Source of the DNA: Bacillota bacterium
GTDB taxonomy: Bacteria; Bacillota; Clostridia; Acetivibrionales; DSM-1351
DNA length: 11,671 nt
Assembly: GCA_023431385.1 (NCBI GenBank)
Contig: JAEYWA010000147.1
Span: forward strand, 1-11,671
Direction: 5' to 3'
Below are positions 1-6,627 of the stretch, piece after piece (within the stretch, counting starts at the first letter, position 1; every line of letters starts with the position of its first letter). The notes beneath the pieces were generated by a model that had not been told where the DNA came from, ran no database searches, and saw nothing but the letters and a program-made list of their open reading frames with translations. The position numbers and the translations under genes were made by a program.

Positions 1-357
1 TGAAGCAGCTGCCTTGGCATCATGTGGAGCAAGAATCAGGATGTTAATGCCTTGAGAAATCAGGTTTTCAACCTGAGAGTCCTGTTTTGCAGCATCCATG
101 TTTGCAACCTGAACAGCAATTTCAACTCCGGCTTTTTTTGCAGCCTCTTCCATAGTAGCTTTGTCCCTGACCCATCTCTCTTCCTGTAAGGTTGGAAGTG
201 ATAAACCGATCTTGATCTTCTTGTCTGCTGCTGAGGATGTCGCAGTTGAATTATCACCTGAACTGCTTGCCGATTTGTCTGCACCACAACCTGCAAAAAG
301 CGAGATTGACATAATACCTGCTAAAGCCATAGCAGCTATACGTACTGATTTTTTCAT
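1..357 (-). CDS. XylF-like sugar ABC transporter substrate-binding lipoprotein, N-terminal part (runs off window)
   Basis: Only the first 119 codons are inside the window; the reading frame is still open at base 1. The start ATG (357-355) has a GGGAGGA Shine-Dalgarno about 7 bases upstream. Residues 1-24 form a lipoprotein signal peptide (KK, hydrophobic core, lipobox FAGC with Cys24). A Ser/Thr/Ala-rich linker (about 25-45) follows, then the first strand of a periplasmic-binding-protein fold with KIGLSLPTLQEERWVRD (residues 49-65). The ERW-x-RD motif and the later QVENLISQGINILILAP segment are typical of the XylF (D-xylose-binding) branch. By family it should be tethered outside the membrane and deliver a monosaccharide to an ABC permease. 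The same ATLQEERW motif recurs in the lipoprotein at 2380-3447, so the two are paralogues. ATPase and permease genes may follow beyond the left edge. The exact sugar cannot be read from this fragment. Confidence 0.88.
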   Translation of the reverse strand, partial: MKKSVRIAAMALAGIMSISLFAGCGADKSASSSGDNSTATSSAADKKIKIGLSLPTLQEERWVRDKATMEEAAKKAGVEIAVQVANMDAAKQDSQVENLISQGINILILAPHDAKAAAS

Positions 358-556
358 ATACAATCCTCCCGAAATGTAATATTTTCTTATGCAACGCTAT
401 TTATCATAGCTATTGCTGTTACATTAACAGGATATATCAGAGGAGGGTTAAAGTCGCTAGAGAGAATTACTAAGGTCTTACTAAAATTGTGAAGGAATTA
501 ATTATTCCTGTAGAGAATAGCATTATTTTATGAGTAATAAAAGTAAGAGGGGATAA
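358..556. other. Intergenic region between the rpiR-type gene and the XylF-like gene
   Basis: This 199-bp AT-rich gap holds no plausible gene. On the minus strand it contains the 3' flank of the regulator gene, a weak inverted repeat (AGGAAT 493-498 with ATTCCT 504-509, 5-base loop) that lacks a convincing T-run, and the likely promoter of the gene at 357. The best -10 on the minus strand is TATGAT (403-408), 5 of 6 to consensus. Sixteen bases upstream is a poor -35, CTGTTA (425-430). The promoter call is weak, but the separate gene start and strong Shine-Dalgarno suggest the lipoprotein gene has its own transcription start here. Confidence 0.4.
416..430. promoter_or_regulatory. 15-bp perfect palindrome, candidate operator for the XylF-like gene
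   Basis: CTGTTA-cat-TAACAG is a perfect 6-bp inverted repeat with a 3-base centre. It overlaps the candidate -35 (425-430) and lies just upstream of the candidate -10 (403-408) of the minus-strand gene starting at 357. It is a plausible operator by size and position, but the protein that would bind it is unknown. It does not match the TGTA-N7-TACA sites at 1481-1552. Confidence 0.4.
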
Positions 557-1417
557 CTAATAAACCTTTCGGCTTACCATCTTGTTTACGTTACCAAGAA
601 ATTTCGAATAGCGGTCATAATCCTGTAAGAGTACTCCCATGTAGAGGCTGTCTACAATGGCAAGCTGAGAAATACGGGAGAACATGGTTTCGGTATAGAA
701 GGTAGTCTCGATATCACCTGTAAATAGTTTAATATCAGCATAGCGGAGGATGTCTGTACCTTTAAAATTTGTGATAGCAATGGTAAGAGCCCCATTCTCA
801 CGAGCTATACGTAATGCATCTACGGTATCTTTCGTACTGCCAGAATGGGAAATGGCTACTGCAACATCACTTTTTCCAAGGGAAGTTGCACAAATATGCT
901 GAAGATGGCTATCGGGATATGAACGGCAGGGGAGCCCTATACGAAGTAATTTTGTCACCATATCTCCGGCGACAGCGGCAGAATTCCCTACTCCGTAGAC
1001 ATCTATAAGACGTGCCTTGTAAAGTGCGGTTACAGCATTCTTATACTCTGACTTGTTCAGGGTTCGCTGAGTATCCTCTAATGCACGTTGAGCTAAAGCT
1101 ATCATTTTTTCTGGAATGTAATCCAAGGAATCTTCTGAATGCACATGGAGGTCCACCAGAGGAGGAGTCGAACGGTTCATAGCTGCTATATCTTGTGCTA
1201 TGGCTAATTTTAAGGGTACGAACCCTTCAAAGCCCAATGCCCTTACAAAACGTAATACAGTCGGATCACTTACATTTACAGCTTTCGCAAGCTGAGCCAT
1301 TGTCAGACCTGGTATCTCATCCCAATGCAGAAGTACGTAATCTGCCACCTTCTGTTCGGATGAGCGTAGAAAGGAATACTTCTCTTTGATAATTGACTTA
1401 CATTCATGGGTTTTCAT
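557..1417 (-). CDS. RpiR/MurR-family transcriptional regulator (HTH plus SIS domain)
   Basis: At 286 residues this is the usual length for the family. Residues 1-77 are an HTH_6 domain; the recognition helix region reads AQLAKAVNVSDPTVLRFVRALGF (40-63, start omitted here). Residues about 125-255 are a SIS phosphosugar-binding domain with GVGNSAAVAGD (142-152), YPDSHLQ (167-173) and the loop AISHSGSTKD (188-197), whose serines contact the phosphate of a bound sugar phosphate in this family. It should be a cytoplasmic regulator that senses a phosphorylated sugar. The ATG has AGAGGTG about 7 bases upstream and a good promoter at 1446-1474. It is divergent from the deoC-like aldolase, and three HexR-like palindromes lie between the two genes. 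Inference: it controls deoC and perhaps itself, with a sugar phosphate of that pathway as effector. Repressor or activator cannot be told from sequence, although operator positions favour repression. Confidence 0.93.
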   Translation of the reverse strand: MKTHECKSIIKEKYSFLRSSEQKVADYVLLHWDEIPGLTMAQLAKAVNVSDPTVLRFVRALGFEGFVPLKLAIAQDIAAMNRSTPPLVDLHVHSEDSLDYIPEKMIALAQRALEDTQRTLNKSEYKNAVTALYKARLIDVYGVGNSAAVAGDMVTKLLRIGLPCRSYPDSHLQHICATSLGKSDVAVAISHSGSTKDTVDALRIARENGALTIAITNFKGTDILRYADIKLFTGDIETTFYTETMFSRISQLAIVDSLYMGVLLQDYDRYSKFLGNVNKMVSRKVY

Positions 1418-1445
1418 AGCCGTTCACCTCTCTATTAATTAATTT

Positions 1446-1474
1446 ATTATATGAAACTTGTGACGATAATTCAA
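1446..1474 (-). promoter_or_regulatory. Sigma-A promoter of the RpiR-family gene
   Basis: Read on the minus strand: -35 TTGAAT (1474-1469), a 17-base spacer, and a perfect -10 TATAAT (1451-1446). Transcription should start near 1439, leaving a leader of about 22 bases that contains the AGAGGTG ribosome binding site. The palindrome at 1481-1495 sits 6 bases upstream of the -35, so bound regulator could influence this promoter too. Confidence 0.8.
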
Positions 1475-1480
1475 GGGCGT

Positions 1481-1495
1481 TGTATTAAAACTACA
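1481..1495. promoter_or_regulatory. RpiR/HexR-like operator, copy 1
   Basis: TGTATTAAAACTACA has TGTA/TACA arms over 7 bases, and reads TGTAGTTTTAATACA on the other strand. It is the copy nearest the regulator's own promoter, just upstream of its -35. Spacing from its start to copy 2 is 27 bp. Confidence 0.6.
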
Positions 1496-1507
1496 TTCAT
1501 TAACTTG

Positions 1508-1522
1508 TGTAGTAAATTTACA
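1508..1522. promoter_or_regulatory. RpiR/HexR-like operator, copy 2
   Basis: TGTAGTAAATTTACA has TGTA/TACA arms and an inner perfect 10-bp palindrome, GTAAATTTAC. It lies 8 bp upstream of the deoC -35. Copies 2 and 3 share the pattern TGTAGTWWAWTTACA. Confidence 0.65.
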
Positions 1523-1530
1523 ATAAACCA

Positions 1531-1559
1531 TTGACATTGTAGTTTAATTACAGTAAAAT
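1531..1559 (+). promoter_or_regulatory. Sigma-A promoter of the deoC-like gene
   Basis: A perfect -35 TTGACA (1531-1536), a 17-base spacer and -10 TAAAAT (1554-1559). Transcription should start near 1566, giving a leader of about 54 bases. The third operator copy fills almost the whole spacer (1538-1552), so a bound regulator would exclude RNA polymerase. Confidence 0.85.
1538..1552. promoter_or_regulatory. RpiR/HexR-like operator, copy 3, inside the deoC promoter spacer
   Basis: TGTAGTTTAATTACA lies between the -35 and -10 of the deoC promoter. Its start is 30 bp from copy 2. It differs little from TGTAATTAAATTACA, the consensus I recall for the RpiR-family regulator HexR. The position is that of a classical repressor site. 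Confidence 0.7.
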
Positions 1560-1566
1560 ACTTCTT

Positions 1567-1619
1567 GAGAGGAACGTCTCGCCTGCACTTCAGCAATATA
1601 GGGCAGACGTACAAAGAAT
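1567..1619 (+). promoter_or_regulatory. deoC leader: displaced Shine-Dalgarno and hairpin
   Basis: No Shine-Dalgarno lies at normal distance before the ATG at 1620. A candidate (GAGAGGA, 1567-1573, core GAGG) sits 46 bases upstream. Between them is a hairpin: ACGTCT (1574-1579) pairs with AGACGT (1605-1610), and GCC (1581-1583) pairs with GGC (1602-1604), with C1580 bulged and an 18-base loop. If the hairpin folds, the candidate lies only 9 bases (1611-1619) from the AUG. This resembles structure-assisted initiation known from phage T4 genes 25 and 38. The pairing is visible in the sequence; the function is inference. Confidence 0.45.
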
Positions 1620-2354
1620 ATGAAAAAAGAAAAGAAAGCTGCCGAAATGAGTGTTGCAGAGCTTGCTTCCTACATTGACCAATCTGTACTAAAACCAGAA
1701 TTCACACAGCAGGAAATACGTAAATACATACAGGAGGGAATTGATTTTGGCTGTCGGACAGTATGTATTAACCCTGCTTCCCTGCAATTGGCTGTTGAAA
1801 TGTGCGAGGGTACAAATACCCATGTGTGTGTAGTATGTGATTTCCCTTTTGGGCTTTCTACCACAGCATCAAAAGTATTGCAGGCTGAGGAGTATTGTAA
1901 GGGAGGAAAGGTATTTGAGTTGGATATCGTAGCCAATTATGGGTGGATTCGTAGTGGCTTGTGGTCTAAAGTGCGGGAGGATATAGAAAAGGTATGCGAG
2001 GTGTGTCATAAATATGGAACAACGGTAAAGGTAATCTTTGAAACGGACGCTCTTACACTTGATGAAGTAAAAAAGGCAACAGAGATTGCAATTGAAGCTA
2101 AAGCTGATTTTGTTAAAAGTTCTACCGGCTTTTTCACTGGTGGAAAAAATGAAGGAGCCACAGTGGAAGTTGTTTCAGCAATGCTTAACACAGCACAAGG
2201 TCGCTGTAAAGTAAAAGGTTCAGGGTCAATACGTACTCGCGAACACTTTTTCAAATTAATTGACATGGGTATCGACCGGATGGGTATAGGCTACAGGTCA
2301 GCAGCAGTCATGCTGGGCTGTACCCCTGAGGAGGCAAAAGCCCAACGAGGATAG
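1620..2354 (+). CDS. deoC: Deoxyribose-phosphate aldolase (DERA/DeoC) family class I aldolase
   Basis: The 244-residue protein has the DeoC barrel signatures. They are YIDQSVLKPEFT (18-29), CDFPFGLST (73-81), the proton-relay Asp in FELDIVANYG (Asp102), the Schiff-base Lys in FVKSSTGFF (Lys166), and the second Lys in KVKGSGSIRT (Lys199). These correspond to Asp102, Lys167 and Lys201 of E. coli DeoC, which cleaves 2-deoxyribose 5-phosphate to glyceraldehyde 3-phosphate and acetaldehyde in the cytoplasm. All catalytic residues are present, but the surroundings are divergent (ANYGWIRSGLW, and KGSGSIR where KASGGIR is usual), so the substrate may be another phosphorylated sugar. No nucleoside genes are nearby. 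It has about ten cysteines. The first nine residues (MKKEKKAAE) extend beyond the family norm; Met10 is an alternative start, but neither has a normal Shine-Dalgarno. It is probably controlled by the divergent RpiR-type gene. Confidence 0.88.
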   Translation: MKKEKKAAEMSVAELASYIDQSVLKPEFTQQEIRKYIQEGIDFGCRTVCINPASLQLAVEMCEGTNTHVCVVCDFPFGLSTTASKVLQAEEYCKGGKVFELDIVANYGWIRSGLWSKVREDIEKVCEVCHKYGTTVKVIFETDALTLDEVKKATEIAIEAKADFVKSSTGFFTGGKNEGATVEVVSAMLNTAQGRCKVKGSGSIRTREHFFKLIDMGIDRMGIGYRSAAVMLGCTPEEAKAQRG

Positions 2355-2379
2355 TATTTTAATCTACCTTAAAGTCATA

Positions 2380-3447
2380 TTACTTATTTGGCCACTGACC
2401 CTTCGGGACGTTCAGGTATACGTCCTCCAGACGGTGGAAACCGTCCTTAATTACCGTATCAACCAAATTATCCTTTGTTACTACTATAGGATCGACTTTT
2501 GCGTAGGGAATATCATTTTCTCCGTCGCTTATATAGGTATTGCACGCATAGTCGCTATTTTTAAGCAAGCCAAGGGCAACATCAACAGCCTTCTCGGCTA
2601 ATTGGTCTATTGGCTTGTACACCGTCATGAGCTGCGTGCCTTCGGCAACTCGCTGGCAGCCCGAGATGTCGGCATCATGGCCTGCCACAAGCACTTTACC
2701 TGCCAACTGCTGTTCTGATAAAGCTTCAATGGCAGCGCCGGCGAGACTGTCATTGGCTGCCAGGATAGCATCAATTTTCTTCCCGCTCTGAAGCGCCTTT
2801 TCAACACATTTGAAAGAATCCTCAGGGCGCCAGTCATATGCCCATATTTCATCGACTACCTTTATTGAATTATCATAGATGTATTTATCAAGGACATTCT
2901 TATAGCCCTTGTTATACATATAGCTATTGTAATCAGTTTTGGCACCATTAACAATGATATAGTTGCCTGTTGGAACCTTTGATACCATTAGAGATGCCAT
3001 ATATTCTCCAACCTTTATATTGTCGAACGAAACGTAGAAATCTGCATTTGCATTTTTAATTAAGCGATCATAGCAAATAACCTTTACACCCTTCTTTTTT
3101 GCCAGATAAACAGCCTCAGCTGATTTTTCAGAATCCTGGGGTACAATCATCAAAATATCGATGTTTTGATCCAACAAATATTTGACCTGTCTTATCTGGT
3201 CATCAATACTATTATTTGAATTCTGGACAATAACATCGGCACCTCTTGCCTTGGCTTTGGCAACAAGAATATCCATATCCCTTTGCCAGCGTTCCTCCTG
3301 TAGAGTTGCCATGGAAAAGCCTATGGTAATGTTTCCGTTTTTATTGGCAGGCTTATTCTGGTCTGAGGAGGAACATGCAGCTGAAAGCAATGTAGATAAT
3401 ATAAGGACCGAACCTAAAAGAAAAGCCTTTAATTGAACTTTCTTCAT
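2380..3447 (-). CDS. xylF: D-xylose-binding-type (XylF) sugar ABC transporter lipoprotein
   Basis: The 355-residue protein has a lipoprotein signal peptide (residues 1-25, LSAAC with Cys25) and a full periplasmic-binding-protein fold. It follows E. coli XylF closely as I recall that sequence. Shared stretches are ATLQEERWQRD (47-57), VICYDRLI, FYVSFDNIKVGEYMA, AANDSLAGAAIEALS, GHDADISG, MTVYKPIDQLAEKA and, near the end, VIKDGFH. It should be anchored outside the membrane and capture D-xylose or a similar aldose for an ABC permease. Its ATG directly abuts the TAA of the response regulator gene upstream, with no spacer, so translation is probably coupled; GGATGGTG inside the end of that gene can serve as Shine-Dalgarno. 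It is the last gene of the sensing operon. No xylG or xylH follows: a convergent deoC ends 25 bp away. D-xylose is inferred from family, not proved. Confidence 0.9.
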   Translation of the reverse strand: MKKVQLKAFLLGSVLILSTLLSAACSSSDQNKPANKNGNITIGFSMATLQEERWQRDMDILVAKAKARGADVIVQNSNNSIDDQIRQVKYLLDQNIDILMIVPQDSEKSAEAVYLAKKKGVKVICYDRLIKNANADFYVSFDNIKVGEYMASLMVSKVPTGNYIIVNGAKTDYNSYMYNKGYKNVLDKYIYDNSIKVVDEIWAYDWRPEDSFKCVEKALQSGKKIDAILAANDSLAGAAIEALSEQQLAGKVLVAGHDADISGCQRVAEGTQLMTVYKPIDQLAEKAVDVALGLLKNSDYACNTYISDGENDIPYAKVDPIVVTKDNLVDTVIKDGFHRLEDVYLNVPKGQWPNK

Positions 3448-5070
3448 TTAAGAAACACCATCCTTACTCGTATATAGAATACTGTCCCTGTATTCAGTCG
3501 GTGTAACACCGACTGCCTTTTTAAAAATTCTGCTGAAATAGTTTGGGTCACCGTAACCTATTTCATAACAGATCTCCTTGACACTCATCAGGCTGTTTTT
3601 CATTATTTCCTTGGCAGTATTAATTCTAAGGCTTGTAAGGTAGTCAATAAAATTCTCACCCATTTCATCCTTAAAAAGTTTGCTGAAATAATGGGGGCTG
3701 ATATTAACCTCCTTAGATACTTCTTCAAGGGTTAGTTCTCTCTTATAGTTTTCTTTAATGTATTCCACTGCTCTTAAAATCAGTGAATTTGTTTTCTTTT
3801 CTCTGGATTCGGAGAGTCCTTTTGTTATCAGTTCGATTCTTTCAGAACACCAATGCTTTAATTCTGTAAGGGAATCCAGTGTTTGGAGTTCTGATATAAG
3901 ATCTATGCTGTTCAAATGCTGCGAAATATTGTAATCGTTAGCCAGGCGGGATAAAAGAATCATTAATTCTATAAGCTTGGCCCTGACTTTATTAACAGAC
4001 CCATAGTATTCTATTGTCAACCACTCAAATATATGACAAAAGGCTTGTACACAAGCATCCTTATCGCCGAGAGCCGCCTTTTCCAACAATATTTTTTCTT
4101 TTTGTGTAGGATATTTCTTTGCCGGAATTTCTTTCTCAGTGGGTATATCCATAATATGTAAAATGCCTTTTCCACCCATAAACCGTATTGCTCTAAGGGA
4201 TTCTTCATAGGAAAGATAAATATTATCAAAGCCATTGTAGCAGCGGCCGATTCCAATATAGAAATCGGCATCTGCCTTTTTTGATATCAGATTAAACATG
4301 TATTCTGCTATATTAACGGCCTCAAGTCTTCTGACGTACTCGTCAGTCTCAGTCCTGGCAGGAACATAGACGATTATTCTGTTTAAAATTACAGGACCAA
4401 TAAAGCACCTGCATTTGCTCTTTAAAATATCTCTCAGGTAAGGATAGAAGGACTGACTCTTAATGCTGAGACCTATCCTGTTAACCAGATGGCCTCTGTC
4501 ATTGGACTGAGCAAACTCTATTGTCATGATATAACCGCCGTTCTCTTCTATTTCGAATATATTCCGATAATTTTCAAGTTCAGTTAAATTGTCGTCCAAA
4601 AATAACATGGAATATATGAAGCCATTTTCCAAAATCGGCAGAAGGTTCTCCATCTTTTCTTTCAGATCAAGGTCTTTCTTCCGTTTTGCTCGTTCTTTTT
4701 CAATGTCCTCAATACTTTTTTTAAGAGTGGAAATTATTTTTTCTCTATTGACTGGCTTTAGCAAATACTCTGAAACACCCAGGGTAAGTGCGTCCTTTGC
4801 AAAATCAAACTGATCAAAGGCAGTGAGTATAAAAAATATACAGTCACGCAGCATGCTTCGCAATTCTCTGATTGCTTCGATTCCATTGATTCCGGGCATG
4901 TTAATATCCATAAAAACTATATCGGGGATAAAACGTTCGGCTTTTTCGATTGCTTCTCTTCCTGAACGGGCCGATTCTATAGTAAAGATGCCGGAAAAGC
5001 TTTTATTTACAATAAATGTAAGGGAATCTATAACGATTTGTTCATCATCGGCAATCAACAACTTATACAT
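3448..5070 (-). CDS. YesN-type response regulator, receiver plus AraC-family DNA-binding domain
   Basis: The protein has 540 residues, typical of YesN-like regulators. A CheY-like receiver spans residues 1-120, with acidic pair Asp8-Asp9, phosphoacceptor Asp55 in VFMDINMPG and the conserved Lys in LLKPVNREK. A long middle segment of about 300 residues (roughly 125-425) has no motif I can name with certainty. The last 100 or so residues hold a double helix-turn-helix AraC domain: LTLEEVSKEVNISPHYFSKLF, then VKEICYEIGYGDPNYFSRIF and the usual GVTPTEYR end. It should bind DNA as a phosphorylated dimer and activate sugar transport genes. The start overlaps the last 8 bases of the kinase gene, with AAGGAGA upstream, so kinase and regulator are translationally coupled. 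The stop codon directly touches the ATG of xylF. Likely targets are this operon and the XylF-like gene at the left edge (inference). Confidence 0.94.
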   Translation of the reverse strand: MYKLLIADDEQIVIDSLTFIVNKSFSGIFTIESARSGREAIEKAERFIPDIVFMDINMPGINGIEAIRELRSMLRDCIFFILTAFDQFDFAKDALTLGVSEYLLKPVNREKIISTLKKSIEDIEKERAKRKKDLDLKEKMENLLPILENGFIYSMLFLDDNLTELENYRNIFEIEENGGYIMTIEFAQSNDRGHLVNRIGLSIKSQSFYPYLRDILKSKCRCFIGPVILNRIIVYVPARTETDEYVRRLEAVNIAEYMFNLISKKADADFYIGIGRCYNGFDNIYLSYEESLRAIRFMGGKGILHIMDIPTEKEIPAKKYPTQKEKILLEKAALGDKDACVQAFCHIFEWLTIEYYGSVNKVRAKLIELMILLSRLANDYNISQHLNSIDLISELQTLDSLTELKHWCSERIELITKGLSESREKKTNSLILRAVEYIKENYKRELTLEEVSKEVNISPHYFSKLFKDEMGENFIDYLTSLRINTAKEIMKNSLMSVKEICYEIGYGDPNYFSRIFKKAVGVTPTEYRDSILYTSKDGVS

Positions 5071-6598
5071 ATATATTCTCCTTTATGCTCACAGGTATTC
5101 GCAGGCATACAGAGGTTCCCTTGCCGGATTCACTGTCGATGCTAACGATATTGTCCTGACCGTAAAAAATATTAAGCCTGCTAATTACGTTCCCCATACC
5201 AATTCCTGTTGTGTGGCCCTTCTTTGTCTCAGTATCCAAAGGTTCATCTACAGGGTCTTCATTAGCCATGCCCAGTAACTGGTCAACTTTTCTTTTATCC
5301 ATTCCTTTGCCATTATCAGATACTATAATTTCAACATAAGATATACGGCTTTTCACTGACAGAGTTATTGTTCCGCCTGACTCCATATTACCTATTCCGT
5401 GTATATATGCATTTTCCACGATGGGCTGCAATATCATGCAGGGCACTTCAACTTGGAGGTTATCAGCCTGTATATCCTGTACAAACTCTATTCGATCAGT
5501 AAAACGTGTTTTTAATATATAAATATAGGTTTCTATATTATTTATCTCCTCACTTAAAGGTACTGATCTATCCAGCTTTTTGAGATTATATCTAAATAAA
5601 TTAGCTACATTTTCAATAAAGTAGCAGGTCTTGTCGGCACCTTCCATCATTGCAATCTGTGCTCCGGTATTCAGGGTATTGAATATGAAATGAGGATTTA
5701 TTTGTGACTGCAGCGCCTGAAGCTCAGCCTCCTTCAAGTGGGTTTTCATAATTAGGTTTTGAAGCTCCTGCTCCTTCAATTTGCTCTGTAGTAATGCCCT
5801 CTCTTCAAGAGCATCAATGTGGCCCCTTATACTGCAGGCCATTTTGTTGAAGGCGCTGGCCATAACACTTATTTCATCCTCTGTGTCGAATTCAACCTGA
5901 GGTACATCGAAATTACCCCGGGATATCTCATCGGCAGCCTGTGAGAGCTTTATAATAGGTTTAGTGGTTTTATATGTAGTAAGTATAATAAATACAAGAT
6001 TAAAAAGTATAACTCCAAGAATTATTGCAATATTTATCATCTGGACAAGGTCTATTCTGTTTGCAACTATATGATACTTTTGTGTATTTTCCTTAAGAAG
6101 CTCATTGTTAAGCTTGTTAATGTACATATCAATATAGCCGAAAACCCTGTATGCATCATTATAATAGGATGTGTATCTGTTAATATCTCGTGTTCTTTTA
6201 GCAAGGACAGCATTATCGGTTATTTCAAGATAATTATTTATCATGTTTACAATATCTCTTTGAATTAAACCGTTTGGACTATAATCTGCGGTCTCCGCAA
6301 GTCTCTGTGAAAGCTGCTGTAATTTGTTTTTTGAACCAATAAAGTTTCTAAAACTATCAGAATGCTTTGTATCCAAATAGCTTTCCAGGTATTGCTGAAC
6401 ATCTGTTACGCTGTCCCGCAGTTCGTTAAGAGAGATGTTGCTGACAAATAGAGAATCCATTTGGTTCATCAGCATTCTTGCGTTGTAATAGGTATAAAAG
6501 CTTGCTGCAGACATTAGAATGGTGGTTATCATAAAGTATAGAATAAGTTTTTTACGGATTCTATTTTTCCTTAAAAATCTACTGATAAACTCTAACAT
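5063..6598 (-). CDS. YesM/LytS-like membrane sensor histidine kinase
   Basis: The 511-residue protein starts with a positively charged stretch, then a membrane segment (about 18-38). An extracytoplasmic region of some 150 residues (39-186) follows; it is polar, proline-poor and apparently all helical. Next come a second membrane segment (about 187-208), a HAMP linker (about 209-262) and a coiled coil (about 263-295). The His_kinase domain has phosphoacceptor His303 in QSQINPHFIFNTLN, and the ATPase domain has an N box with Asn396 (PIVENAYIHG), a G1 box (VSDNGKGM) and a late G2 box (TTGIGMGNV). It autophosphorylates and passes phosphate to the YesN-type partner encoded next. The external domain lacks a recognisable ligand fold. 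This fits the C. beijerinckii LytS model, in which a helical bundle reads the state of a separate sugar-binding protein, here the gene 29 bp upstream. The Shine-Dalgarno is weak (AAGGAT). Confidence 0.94.
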   Translation of the reverse strand: MLEFISRFLRKNRIRKKLILYFMITTILMSAASFYTYYNARMLMNQMDSLFVSNISLNELRDSVTDVQQYLESYLDTKHSDSFRNFIGSKNKLQQLSQRLAETADYSPNGLIQRDIVNMINNYLEITDNAVLAKRTRDINRYTSYYNDAYRVFGYIDMYINKLNNELLKENTQKYHIVANRIDLVQMINIAIILGVILFNLVFIILTTYKTTKPIIKLSQAADEISRGNFDVPQVEFDTEDEISVMASAFNKMACSIRGHIDALEERALLQSKLKEQELQNLIMKTHLKEAELQALQSQINPHFIFNTLNTGAQIAMMEGADKTCYFIENVANLFRYNLKKLDRSVPLSEEINNIETYIYILKTRFTDRIEFVQDIQADNLQVEVPCMILQPIVENAYIHGIGNMESGGTITLSVKSRISYVEIIVSDNGKGMDKRKVDQLLGMANEDPVDEPLDTETKKGHTTGIGMGNVISRLNIFYGQDNIVSIDSESGKGTSVCLRIPVSIKENIYV

Positions 6599-6627
6599 AT
6601 TTCAATCCTTAATAAATACAGTGCATT

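Noticed and set aside
391..405. Possible CcpA cre or sigma-54 site near TGCAACGCTATT
   Set aside because: The central CG is out of register for cre, and the GG of the sigma-54 -24 element is absent.
493..509. AGGAAT/ATTCCT inverted repeat as terminator of the RpiR-type gene
   Set aside because: AT-rich 6-bp stem, no T-run after it on the minus strand, and about 50 bases from the stop; too weak to call.
4823..5278. 151-codon plus-strand open frame
   Set aside because: It lies antisense to the overlap of the kinase and regulator genes, both of which have clear domains; no ribosome binding site of its own.
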